Below are positions 43,464 to 53,597 of a stretch of 63,120 nt of DNA, piece by piece. The stretch covers positions 1 through 63,120 of the forward strand of contig BJGL01000003.1 in assembly GCA_014190475.1 (NCBI GenBank). The letters are read 5' to 3'. This DNA is from Bacteroidota bacterium. Lineage in GTDB: Bacteria; Bacteroidota; Bacteroidia; Chitinophagales; Chitinophagaceae. The position numbers and the translations under genes are program-made. Positions within the stretch are counted from its first letter, which is position 1. Each line of letters opens with the position of its first letter. The notes under the pieces were generated by a model. It was not told the origin of the DNA. It searched no databases and saw only the letters and a list, made by a program, of their open reading frames with translations.

Positions 43464-45557
43464 ATGCTAATTCCACGTGACATCAGCTGGCTGTCATTTA
43501 ATGGCCGCGTCTTACAAGAAGCGAATGACCCTACCGTACCGCTTCAACAACGTATTCGATTTTTGGGCATATTTTCTAACAACCTGGATGAGTTTTTTAG
43601 GGTTCGTGTGGCTACTCTTAAAAGGATGTCCGATTTAAGAGCCAAGCGAAAGAAGCTCAACATTGATATTGACGTCAATGCGCAAGAAATTTTGGACGAG
43701 ATACAAATGATTGTCTTGCGCCAGCAAAATGAGTTTGAGCGTATTTGGAAAAATATCATACAAGAACTCAAACAGCATAAGGTTTATATTAAAAATGAAA
43801 AGCAGCTAACCAAGCCACAACAGCAATTTGTTCGTGAATTTTTTGAGTCACAGGTTCGTAATTACGTTATTCCCCTCATGATTGAGACTCTACCATCCTT
43901 GCCTTACATTCGAGATAAAAGCATTTACTTGGGTGTGGTCATGCGAAAGAAGAGCACGGCCTACCAAGATCAGTATGCATTGATTGAAGTACCTGTAAAA
44001 TCCATTGGTCGATTTGTTCAGCTACCTTCATCCGGGGATGAAAAAAATATTATTCTGTTGGAAGACATTATTCGATTTAACTTACCTAGGATCTTTCCCT
44101 ATTTCGATTTTGAACTTTTTGAAGCTTGGTTATTTAAGGTTACCAAAGATGCCGAGTTAGAAATTGACCACGACTTGTCTACCAGCTTTGTCGAGAAAAT
44201 GGCCAAGGGTATTAAGAACAGAAGAAAAGGGAAGCCGGTGCGATTTGTCTATGATAAGGAGATGGATAATGGGCTACTACAGTACCTGATTGGTCGGTTG
44301 GGCCTCACTAAAAAAAGTGCAATTATACCAGGTGGTCGTATCCATAACTTTCGACATTTTATGGATTTTCCGAACGTGCTACCCGCAACCCAAGCCCGAA
44401 AGCCCGCTTTTACCCATCCATTGTTAAAGGATACTCTTCGTGTTACAGATGTGATATTACAGCGTGATGTGATGCTGCATTTTCCTTACCATTCTTTTGA
44501 CTCGTTAATTGATTTATTGCGCGAAGCTGCTATGGATGCTGCAGTCGAACGTATACAAATCACTGCCTATCGGTTGGCCTCCTCTTCGCGTGTTATTCAC
44601 GCTTTGATAAATGCAGCAAGGAATGGGAAATCGGTGGAAGTTATGCTCGAATTAAAAGCAAGATTTGATGAGGAAGCAAATTTGGAATGGAAATCTGTTT
44701 TGGAAGAAGAGGGTATTCGAGTATTGTTAGGGGTGCCAAATATGAAAGTGCATGCTAAGCTTTGTGTTATTACACGTAGGGAAAATAAAAAGAGACAGCT
44801 TTACGGATTTGTTAGCACGGGTAATTTGAATGAATCCTCTGCCCGCGTTTATGCTGATCATTGTCTATTGACGTCTTCCCCAGTTATCATGCGGGATGCT
44901 TTACATCTATTTGAATATCTGGAAAAATGGCAGCGTGGTATGATGCCACTTCGGAGATGTAAAACCTTGTTAGTTTCACCAGTATCCATGCGTACTGATA
45001 TAGCCCGGATGATTGAGCAAGAAATAAAGACTGCTCGATCTGGGAAGAAAGCAAAAATTATTATAAAGCTTAATTCACTTAGCGACCCCTCATTGATTAA
45101 ACTGTTGAACAAAGCTGCTTCAAATGGAGTAGAGCTTCATTTAATTATCAGAGGGATTTATTGTGCTCGATTTCCGATCTCCAAAAAGGCGCTTCCCCCT
45201 CATGCCATCAGCATCGTTGACGAGTATTTGGAGCATGCTCGTGTGTTAGTCTTTTACAATAAAGGAAAGGAGCGCGTGTTTATTTCATCTGCCGATTGGA
45301 TGGTACGAAATCTCGACTATCGGATTGAGGCTGCCGTTGAGATTTTTGATCCAACTATTCGTAAAGAAATGCTTAGCATGCTGGACATTCAGCTTGCAGA
45401 TAATGTTAAAGCAAGACTGTTGAATGATCGGTTAGATAATCAGTATGCCAAAAATGATTCCAAGCATTCGATCCGCTCACAGGTATTGATTGCGGACTTT
45501 CTTCAACGGGTCTCGTTGAGAACTCGCAAAAAGCTGACTAGGAAATCGGTAGTGTAA
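43464..45557 (+). CDS. ppk1: Polyphosphate kinase 1
   Basis: Makes long-chain polyphosphate from ATP. The 697-residue protein has the N, head, C1 and C2 domains in order. The autophosphorylated His lies in MKVHAKLCVITR and the second conserved His in YLEHARVLVFYNKG; the start IPRDISWLSFNGRVLQEA is the usual N-terminal block. It ends convergently, overlapping the histidine kinase gene by 20 bp. Confidence 0.96.
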   Translation: MLIPRDISWLSFNGRVLQEANDPTVPLQQRIRFLGIFSNNLDEFFRVRVATLKRMSDLRAKRKKLNIDIDVNAQEILDEIQMIVLRQQNEFERIWKNIIQELKQHKVYIKNEKQLTKPQQQFVREFFESQVRNYVIPLMIETLPSLPYIRDKSIYLGVVMRKKSTAYQDQYALIEVPVKSIGRFVQLPSSGDEKNIILLEDIIRFNLPRIFPYFDFELFEAWLFKVTKDAELEIDHDLSTSFVEKMAKGIKNRRKGKPVRFVYDKEMDNGLLQYLIGRLGLTKKSAIIPGGRIHNFRHFMDFPNVLPATQARKPAFTHPLLKDTLRVTDVILQRDVMLHFPYHSFDSLIDLLREAAMDAAVERIQITAYRLASSSRVIHALINAARNGKSVEVMLELKARFDEEANLEWKSVLEEEGIRVLLGVPNMKVHAKLCVITRRENKKRQLYGFVSTGNLNESSARVYADHCLLTSSPVIMRDALHLFEYLEKWQRGMMPLRRCKTLLVSPVSMRTDIARMIEQEIKTARSGKKAKIIIKLNSLSDPSLIKLLNKAASNGVELHLIIRGIYCARFPISKKALPPHAISIVDEYLEHARVLVFYNKGKERVFISSADWMVRNLDYRIEAAVEIFDPTIRKEMLSMLDIQLADNVKARLLNDRLDNQYAKNDSKHSIRSQVLIADFLQRVSLRTRKKLTRKSVV

Positions 45558-46584
45558 AGCCAATTGTAGTTCCAACTTGCTCTGTGCTTCTGGCATGAAT
45601 AGTTTCTCCATGCGCTTCAATGATATGTTTACAAATGGCCAGCCCCAGGCCACTTCCTGTAATATCTCGTGATCTACCGGTTTCAGTGCGATAAAATCGT
45701 TCAAATATTCTAGAGATATCTTTTTCGGCAATCCCAATCCCATCATCGGTTATTTCAATCAAAATATGCTTGCCATCAGTTTTGTACATCGATGCTGTGA
45801 TGCTACCATTTTGTTTGCCGTATTTGCGTGCGTTTTCAATCAGGTTGCTTAGTACCTGTCTGATTTTTTCTTTATCTGCGTATACGGATAAAGGGTTTTC
45901 GCATTCCTTTTTTATACTGCAATGAATGGTATTATTCTCTGCAGCTGATTCAGTCATTTCAAAAACTTCTTTCACTAAGTCTTGAATTATAAAGGATTGT
46001 TTGATCAAGGGCAATTCACCTCTTTCTAACTTAGCGATCTGCTCAAGATCGGAGAGTAGATTGGAAAGCCTTTCTATATTACGTCTGGCATTTTCCAAGT
46101 ACTTCTTATTTACTTTAGGATCATCCAGCGCGCCATCTAATAGTGTTTCTATATATCCTTGAATGGAGAAAATAGGTGTTTTGAATTCATGGGATAGGTT
46201 TTGAAGAAATTCTTTTCTAAATTGTTCATTCTGGCGAAGCAATTCCATCTCTTTTTCGTTCTCGATGGCCCAGTCCTCTACATCTTTACTGACCTCCTCT
46301 AGCGTTTTCGGAGGGAGAATATACTTGTAGTAGTTCTCCTCCCTTTTGGTGGTTTTAGTCTTATGAATGAATTTGTAGATCAGTTTTATTTTTCGGTTGA
46401 TAAATTGTTCCAGCAATGCATTGATTACAAAATAGCTGATAGTAAAAATTGCTGTAAAAGAAAGTAAACCCAATGCCCATTTTCCGGAGGCCCATATAAC
46501 AAGTAAACTTTCTGGAAAAGATAGTATCAGGGCTGCAGTCAACGCAATTTGCCTGGGTGTAATATTGCTTTCTTGATTCAGCAT
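45538..46584 (-). CDS. phoR: Sensor histidine kinase, PhoR-like
   Basis: A 348-residue kinase with two membrane helices near the N-terminus (about residues 12-33 and 36-58) joined by a very short loop, so no periplasmic sensor domain. The phospho-acceptor His132 is in NLSHEFKTPIFS, and the ATP-binding boxes are NLIENARKYG (N), DDGIGIAEKD (G1) and GSGLGLAICK (G2). It follows a PhoB-like regulator gene by 35 bp and lies among phosphate genes. A kinase without sensing domain fits PhoR, which usually reads phosphate status through the transporter and PhoU-like proteins. Confidence 0.85.
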   Translation of the reverse strand: MLNQESNITPRQIALTAALILSFPESLLVIWASGKWALGLLSFTAIFTISYFVINALLEQFINRKIKLIYKFIHKTKTTKREENYYKYILPPKTLEEVSKDVEDWAIENEKEMELLRQNEQFRKEFLQNLSHEFKTPIFSIQGYIETLLDGALDDPKVNKKYLENARRNIERLSNLLSDLEQIAKLERGELPLIKQSFIIQDLVKEVFEMTESAAENNTIHCSIKKECENPLSVYADKEKIRQVLSNLIENARKYGKQNGSITASMYKTDGKHILIEITDDGIGIAEKDISRIFERFYRTETGRSRDITGSGLGLAICKHIIEAHGETIHARSTEQVGTTIGFTLPIS

Positions 46585-46619
46585 GAATTATGCTGTAAAG
46601 GTAAGTTCCGTTAATACAG

Positions 46620-47297
46620 TTACAGGACAAATTTATAGCCTACTCCCTTTACAGTTTTTATACAGTCAATACCGAGTTTTTGTCTGATTTTTCGGATGTG
46701 AACATCAATGGTGCGATCACCCACAATTACTTCATTGCCCCAAACCTGGGTTAAAATTTCATTTCTTAGGAATACGCGTCCGGGTTTATTGGCGAGTAAG
46801 TAAAGGAGCTCGAATTCTTTCTTGGCTAAGGAAATGGATTTTCCCTCTACAGTAACTAAAAATTGCTCGGCGTTTATAGCTATGGGCCCGGCAACTAAAC
46901 TATTGCTTTCGGATTTACTCTGTCTTCTAAATAAAGCTTGTAAACGACTCACCAGCACTTTGGGGCTAACAGGTTTTCCAATATAATCATCAGCTCCTGT
47001 TTCCAAGCCTTTCACGACGGAACCGTCGTCACTGAGTGCGGTTAACATAACAATGAGCGTTTCACTGAACTGGGTCTGCGAACGTAATATTTTGCAGACT
47101 TCCACACCCGATTTTTTAGGCATCATTACATCCAAGAGAATAAGATCTGGTTTATTTTTTTTGGCTTTATCCAACGCATCGTCTCCATCCTGCGCCAAAA
47201 TCACTTCATAACCCGCTGCACTGAGATTGTATTGCAACAACTCCCGAATATCCGGTTCGTCATCTGCAACCAATACTTTACGGATCTTACTTTCCAT
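46620..47297 (-). CDS. phoB: Response regulator, PhoB-like (OmpR family)
   Basis: A 225-residue regulator with a receiver domain (acidic pair near residues 12-13, phospho-acceptor Asp56 in LLDVMMP, conserved Lys in IGKPVSP) and a C-terminal winged helix (VWGNEVIVGDRTIDVHIRKIRQKLG). It is cotranscribed with the PhoR-like kinase, and a perfect -7 box TAACTTTG lies at 47313-47320. It is the likely reader of the TGTTAAC repeats found at three promoters of this island. Confidence 0.88.
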   Translation of the reverse strand: MESKIRKVLVADDEPDIRELLQYNLSAAGYEVILAQDGDDALDKAKKNKPDLILLDVMMPKKSGVEVCKILRSQTQFSETLIVMLTALSDDGSVVKGLETGADDYIGKPVSPKVLVSRLQALFRRQSKSESNSLVAGPIAINAEQFLVTVEGKSISLAKKEFELLYLLANKPGRVFLRNEILTQVWGNEVIVGDRTIDVHIRKIRQKLGIDCIKTVKGVGYKFVL

Positions 47298-47312
47298 CAG
47301 TTAGCGTTTTCA

Positions 47313-47320
47313 CAAAGTTA
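47313..47320 (-). promoter_or_regulatory. -7 promoter box of phoB-phoR
   Basis: CAAAGTTA on plus reads TAACTTTG on minus, a perfect -7 box 15 bp upstream of the regulator ATG. Confidence 0.55.
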
Positions 47321-47373
47321 TCTTTTATTTAATGTATGCATCAGCTTGCAATTAAAAGAGAAAGTAGACTTAA

Positions 47374-47391
47374 TGATAACTTAATATTAAC
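47374..47391 (+). promoter_or_regulatory. Two-repeat Pho-box-like site upstream of the 749-residue gene
   Basis: TGATAAC (47374) and TATTAAC (47385) start 11 bp apart, and each differs from TGTTAAC by one base. The second repeat ends 10 bp before TAACTTCG (47402-47409), a -7-like box with one mismatch. This is the same spacing as at the TonB receptor promoter. The site also lies upstream of the divergent phoB and could take part in autoregulation. Confidence 0.6.
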
Positions 47392-47401
47392 GCCTGAACA
47401 G

Positions 47402-47409
47402 TAACTTCG
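47402..47409 (+). promoter_or_regulatory. -7-like promoter box of the 749-residue gene
   Basis: TAACTTCG differs from TAnnTTTG in one base and lies 7 bp before the ATG; no TTG at -33. Confidence 0.4.
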
Positions 47410-47416
47410 TAGCCGG

Positions 47417-49666
47417 ATGCAGTCCTTATTCAAAAAACCCATTCTCTCTCTTTTCTTAGTGCTGGGCATGGCGGGTGCTGCTGCCCAACCGGGTGATACC
47501 TATTTTCGTCCGCCGGACGGTTATAAACCTGAGTTTCGAAGAGAGCGTAATCATGAGCTAGTACAGCAGGAGCAGCGGTTGATTATGGAAAGTGATGGGG
47601 TCAAGGATAATCGATTTGCCCCTGGTGAAATAGAGCCGCTTAATAAAGCGCTCACGTACGCACTTTTACATGAGGTTAATCGAATTGCTTACCAGATTGA
47701 AACTGACCCTGTCTTTGATCATCGTCTCAAGGTCAATTATCTTTTTGGATTAGAGAATTTGCTAAAGTTTTTTAGGGAGCACTGGAAACGTACAGGTATA
47801 GAGGGGGTTAATCCTCAGTATCTCTCTATGCTTATTGCAACGTACGAAGCCTGTGTTTCCAGTGATAAAAAAGGGAGCAGTATCGCTGATCTGGTGGTAA
47901 GCCTTCCCTATGATGCCGGTACTACTATAATGGCGGCCGGTATTTTTGAGAAAAACCCGGGTTACCAAATCTGTAGAGAAAATCTACTTCTCAAATATTG
48001 TACACTACTGCCAGAAAAAACATTCCCGGTTTTACAGAAAAATCCTGATGTGCTAATTGCAGACAGCTTAATTAAGGTTGTAGCTCGAAAATTTCCACGA
48101 CAATTGTATGATTATGCTGCTGCCGGTGATCGATTAGGGCAACGGATCCGTGCTATTCAGGATGATGCATTTGTAGCCTTGGTGGCACGTATGGCACTCA
48201 GCAAAAGTGGACAACAGTATTTTCCCTTTGTTGATAATATTCTGCAAGGCCGAACTTCTTTGGAGCAAATTGATGCGGTCAAGGAAGATACGCTGGGATA
48301 TTATCGGTTGTTAGTTGCCACGCAACGGGATTATGTCAAGCGGGCCCTACAAGGGGATACTGCTATGGAATCAAAAGCCCTGGGTCGTCGTTTAGAAGAC
48401 AAGGCTCGTTCTCATTTTGTAACAGTTATTAATGCATTACATAATGAGAAAGACTTACAAGTTCGTTTTAAAATATTACAGCCGTTGAGTGCTGCAGAAC
48501 TTTACTACTTGGCGGTTTCTTCCGATGGAACTATTTATACGTCTAGCTTTGTCCGTGGTGTGTATCCATTGATGATGTCTCGTATTGGTAATCGGGGCGA
48601 TTCCTTGCTCAAAGAAATTCGGTTTGATCGGTATAGGAAGTTCATCAAAATGGCAGCGGCTTTCAATACCCTCGATGAATTTTTAGCTTCTTTTCCAACT
48701 GCTACCCGTGCCGGGGTAGAGGATCCTGCTAATACGCTCATGCGTGCTTTTGTAAAAAATTTAGATAAAACAGATGGGTTGGAAGACGGCGCTGATGTAG
48801 CCGATTCTTATGCCAGTATTGCTGAAAATTTACAACCTGTTGCTAAGCGCATGCTCGAAAACATTCGTGAGAATCAACAGGAGGCGGTACAACAGGGTAG
48901 CCGAAAAGGCATGATCATTTACTCCATCCTTGAAAAACTGTTTCTGTCTGCGGACAGTACTCGAAAAATTGATCTCACAAAAGAGTTAGGGATACCTCCC
49001 GTTTATCAGGTTCCATTTAAAGATTTAGCGGATGATAGTGGACGTGTCCATGTACAATTGTTTATCTATGGCGATAAAGATGGCATTGGGGTGTTTCCAG
49101 GGCTGGTGAACATGTTTAACAATAGTAATTGGAAAATCGATCCTTCCAGCAAGTATTGGATTCGGGTAACGGCAGCCAAAGGGAAGCCTGTTACCTTGTA
49201 TATGAATCGTCCGTTGCCGGAGGAGCAAAATGAAGATGCAAAGGCGCAGGAGGAATTGAACAATTTTCTACAACAACAAGGGATTACCCCTCGAATTACT
49301 ATTAACAGAGGGCATAGCTATAACGCTCCCTATACAATTGCCCAAATGTCCCCTGCCTCTAAAATTGTTTTTATGGGTTCTTGCGGGGGCTATAATATGA
49401 TTCACGATATTTTACAAAAAGCACCTGATGCACATATCATCGGGACTAAACAAATAGCCGATGCGCCCGTAAATAATCCATTCCTTCGTTTATTGATGGA
49501 AAAACTACGCACTGGAAATGATATTGAATGGATTGGTTTTTGGAATGAGCTAGATAAAATTGTAACTGATAAGATCTTTGAGGATTATGTTCCTCCGCAT
49601 AAAAACCTTGGGGCATTATTTATCAAGGCGTATACCAAAGCCATGACTTCCTCTTCAACTCTTTGA
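47417..49666 (+). CDS. Exported protein of unknown function with a possible caspase-like C-terminal domain
   Basis: A 749-residue protein with a signal peptide (about residues 1-22, ending GAAAQ) and a long helical middle part that I do not recognise. The last 170 residues look like an alpha/beta fold. A strand ending in His633 (ITINRGHS) is followed by a strand ending in Cys656 (IVFMGSCGG) and then another strand and helix (HIIGTKQIADAPV...LLMEKL). The order strand-His, strand-Cys is that of clan CD cysteine peptidases (caspase, gingipain, clostripain). The His-Cys distance of 23 residues is short for them, so this is a hypothesis. No T9SS sorting domain is evident. The Pho-box-like promoter places it in the phosphate regulon, and an ABC exporter follows 1 bp downstream. 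Confidence 0.6.
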   Translation: MQSLFKKPILSLFLVLGMAGAAAQPGDTYFRPPDGYKPEFRRERNHELVQQEQRLIMESDGVKDNRFAPGEIEPLNKALTYALLHEVNRIAYQIETDPVFDHRLKVNYLFGLENLLKFFREHWKRTGIEGVNPQYLSMLIATYEACVSSDKKGSSIADLVVSLPYDAGTTIMAAGIFEKNPGYQICRENLLLKYCTLLPEKTFPVLQKNPDVLIADSLIKVVARKFPRQLYDYAAAGDRLGQRIRAIQDDAFVALVARMALSKSGQQYFPFVDNILQGRTSLEQIDAVKEDTLGYYRLLVATQRDYVKRALQGDTAMESKALGRRLEDKARSHFVTVINALHNEKDLQVRFKILQPLSAAELYYLAVSSDGTIYTSSFVRGVYPLMMSRIGNRGDSLLKEIRFDRYRKFIKMAAAFNTLDEFLASFPTATRAGVEDPANTLMRAFVKNLDKTDGLEDGADVADSYASIAENLQPVAKRMLENIRENQQEAVQQGSRKGMIIYSILEKLFLSADSTRKIDLTKELGIPPVYQVPFKDLADDSGRVHVQLFIYGDKDGIGVFPGLVNMFNNSNWKIDPSSKYWIRVTAAKGKPVTLYMNRPLPEEQNEDAKAQEELNNFLQQQGITPRITINRGHSYNAPYTIAQMSPASKIVFMGSCGGYNMIHDILQKAPDAHIIGTKQIADAPVNNPFLRLLMEKLRTGNDIEWIGFWNELDKIVTDKIFEDYVPPHKNLGALFIKAYTKAMTSSSTL

Positions 49667-49667
49667 C

Positions 49668-51437
49668 GTGTCTGCATCCACCGCCTCTTTTTTTGATTGG
49701 AATTTGTTACGTCGAGTAATGGGCTATGCAGCACCTTACAAAACGCGTTTTTGGATTTCTGTAGTACTTGCTATTCTCCTGGCTGCGCTTACTCCATTAA
49801 GACCTCTATTGATTCAACGAACTGTCAACGAATATATAGTGGGGGAGGTCCCCCGTATGGTGATACTAGTTACGATGATACAATTGGGGATTATTCTTGT
49901 AGAAACAGCCCTTCGGTTTGGCTTTACTTTTCTTACAGCCTGGCTCGGTCAAGCTGTGGTGATGGATTTGCGAGTGGCTACTTATGATAAGATTCTTCGT
50001 TTACATCTATCTCAGTTTGATCGTACTCCGGTGGGAACACTCACCACCCGTACGGTGAATGATATCGAATCCATCAATGATATTTTCGCCGAAGGACTTG
50101 TACCGATTATTGCTGATATTCTTTCCATTGTATGCGTGCTTGCTTATATGTTTTCGGCGGATTGGAAACTAACCTTAATTGCGTTGATTCCGTTCCCAAT
50201 ACTTTTAATTGCTACCTATATTTTTAAAGAGAGCATCAATCGCTCTTTTCAATCCGTACGAAATGCAGTAGCCACCTTGAATGCCTTTGTGCAGGAGCAC
50301 CTGACCGGAATGTTTATTGTGCAAGCCTTTGCTGCGGAGCAATTGGAACTGGAAAAATTTAAAAAAATCAATCGTCAGCACCGTGATGCAAACATTAAAG
50401 CCATTTTTGCCTACTCTGTTTTTTTTCCTGTGGTAGAAATTGTGTTAGCGCTTTCCATTGGACTAGTAGTTTGGTATACTGCTAAAGAAGCCTTGGCTTT
50501 GCAGCAGAGTCAACAGGGAACTGTGATTGCGTTCATCCTTTGTTTGAATTTACTATTTAGACCCTTGCGGGTGCTGGCCGATAAATTTAATGTGTTGCAG
50601 ATGGGTGTTATTGCAAGCGAACGGGTTTTCAACGTACTGGATAATCCGGACGCAATACCCCCATTTACCAGTCAACCAACCACTGGTTTGCGTTTTAGCG
50701 GTAAGATTGAATTTGATCAAGTTCATTTTGCCTATGATCCTGCTGTGCCTGTATTAAAAGGTATTTCCTTTATTGCTCAGCCGGGAGAAACCATTGCATT
50801 AGTCGGCTCCACAGGGAGTGGCAAAACTTCAATTACTAGTTTGTTGACTAGACTATATGAGTTTCAGCAGGGTCAAATAAAAATCGACGACCTCCCCATA
50901 CAATCTTATGAATTGGAAACCTTGCGCGGTCAGGTAGGAGTTGTTCTCCAGGATGTTTTTTTATTCTCAGGATCGGTCTATGATAATATTACACTCCGCA
51001 ATACCTCGATTTCCAAGGATCGAGTGGAGGAGGCGGCTCGTATGATAGGCCTACATGATTTTATTTGCTCGCTACCTGGTGGTTATGATTATGATGTTCG
51101 TGAAAGAGGATTGACTCTTTCGCTTGGGCAACGTCAGTTGCTTTCCTTTATTCGGGCTTTGTTATACAACCCCTCCATCTTGATCTTAGATGAGGCCACC
51201 TCCTCGATTGACTCCGAAAGTGAGCAATTGATCCAACGGGCCATTGAAACGCTGGTTCAGGGAAGAACCTCCATTGTGGTGGCGCACCGGTTATCAACCA
51301 TTCGCAAAGCCAACAAGATCATTGTCTTGGAAAAAGGCGAAATCCTGGAAATGGGAACTCATGCCGAGTTAATGGCTAAAAATGGGCATTATGCCCAGCT
51401 TTGTAAGGCGCAATTTCCGGAAACGCTGGGGTCTTAA
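49668..51437 (+). CDS. ABC exporter, fused membrane and ATPase domains
   Basis: A 589-residue half-transporter of the MsbA/multidrug type. Six membrane helices (residues about 15-310) precede the ATPase domain with Walker A GSTGSGKTS, signature LSLGQRQLL, Walker B ILILDEATSS and H-loop VAHRLST. It would export lipids or hydrophobic compounds as a homodimer or heterodimer. The start is a GTG one base after the stop of the caspase-like gene, so the two are cotranscribed and may act together. Confidence 0.9.
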   Translation: MSASTASFFDWNLLRRVMGYAAPYKTRFWISVVLAILLAALTPLRPLLIQRTVNEYIVGEVPRMVILVTMIQLGIILVETALRFGFTFLTAWLGQAVVMDLRVATYDKILRLHLSQFDRTPVGTLTTRTVNDIESINDIFAEGLVPIIADILSIVCVLAYMFSADWKLTLIALIPFPILLIATYIFKESINRSFQSVRNAVATLNAFVQEHLTGMFIVQAFAAEQLELEKFKKINRQHRDANIKAIFAYSVFFPVVEIVLALSIGLVVWYTAKEALALQQSQQGTVIAFILCLNLLFRPLRVLADKFNVLQMGVIASERVFNVLDNPDAIPPFTSQPTTGLRFSGKIEFDQVHFAYDPAVPVLKGISFIAQPGETIALVGSTGSGKTSITSLLTRLYEFQQGQIKIDDLPIQSYELETLRGQVGVVLQDVFLFSGSVYDNITLRNTSISKDRVEEAARMIGLHDFICSLPGGYDYDVRERGLTLSLGQRQLLSFIRALLYNPSILILDEATSSIDSESEQLIQRAIETLVQGRTSIVVAHRLSTIRKANKIIVLEKGEILEMGTHAELMAKNGHYAQLCKAQFPETLGS

Positions 51438-51500
51438 ACCTGGTCCGAAATACCCGGTTCAATTTGCCCGTTTTTCTTCGGTTTTTCAGCCCCTCACCCT

Positions 51501-51508
51501 TATCTTTG
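51501..51508 (+). promoter_or_regulatory. -7 promoter box of the atp operon
   Basis: TATCTTTG is a perfect -7 box 20 bp upstream of the atpB ATG at 51529. Confidence 0.55.
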
Positions 51509-51528
51509 CGCAAAATTTCGAGGCAGGT

Positions 51529-53009
<1,481 letters not shown>

Positions 53010-53022
53010 GTACTGGTCACGT

Positions 53023-53070
53023 AACTACTGCGTCCGATGCACAGGGCGGATGACGCAGTAGTTCTCTTTT
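53023..53070 (+). other. Hairpin with short T run between atpE and atpF
   Basis: AACTACTGCGTC (53023-53034) pairs perfectly with GACGCAGTAGTT (53052-53063); the 17-base loop is followed by CTCTTTT. It resembles a leaky terminator or an mRNA-protecting stem behind the gene whose product is needed in most copies. Confidence 0.8.
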
Positions 53071-53093
53071 AAAAAAATGAAATTCATTATAGC

Positions 53094-53588
53094 ATGAATC
53101 TGTTAACTCCCGGTTTTGGTCTGCTGATTTGGACGCTGTTGGCGTTCTTGGTGGTCTTTTTCCTGCTTGCAAAATTTGCATGGCCGGCTATCATCAATGG
53201 ATTGCGCGAGCGCGAACAAAGCATCGCTTCTTCCTTAGAAACAGCCAAGCGTGTGCAAGCTGAAATGACGCAGTTGAAAAGTGAAAATGAAGCCTTATTA
53301 GCTAAGGCCCGTGAAGAGCGTGCACAGTTGCTGAAAGAAGCGCGTGAGACTAAAGACCGCATCATCGCTGAAGCCAAAGACCAGGCAAAATCAGAAGCCA
53401 ACAAGATTATGGCGGAAACACAAGCGGCTATCCAGGCGCAACAAATGGCTGCACTTACTGAGGTAAAAAATCAGGTGGGAAAGCTTGTGATTGAAGTCAG
53501 TGAAAAAATACTTCGGAAAGAACTTGAGAATAAGGCTGCGCAAGAGGCGCATATCAAAGGCCTTGTTGATGGTGTTAAAATGAACTAA
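53094..53588 (+). CDS. atpF: ATP synthase F0 subunit b
   Basis: The peripheral-stalk subunit of 164 residues: one N-terminal membrane helix (about residues 7-28, WTLLAFLVVFFLLAKFAWP) and a long charged coiled coil. Only one b gene is present, so a homodimer is expected. It lies between atpE and atpH, 9 bp before the latter. Confidence 0.95.
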   Translation: MNLLTPGFGLLIWTLLAFLVVFFLLAKFAWPAIINGLREREQSIASSLETAKRVQAEMTQLKSENEALLAKAREERAQLLKEARETKDRIIAEAKDQAKSEANKIMAETQAAIQAQQMAALTEVKNQVGKLVIEVSEKILRKELENKAAQEAHIKGLVDGVKMN

Positions 53589-53597
53589 TTCCACCCC

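Noticed and set aside
51382-51528. Upstream start of atpB given by the ORF track
   Set aside because: It would overlap the ABC exporter gene and run through the -7 box at 51501; the ATG at 51529 starts a clean signal-like helix.
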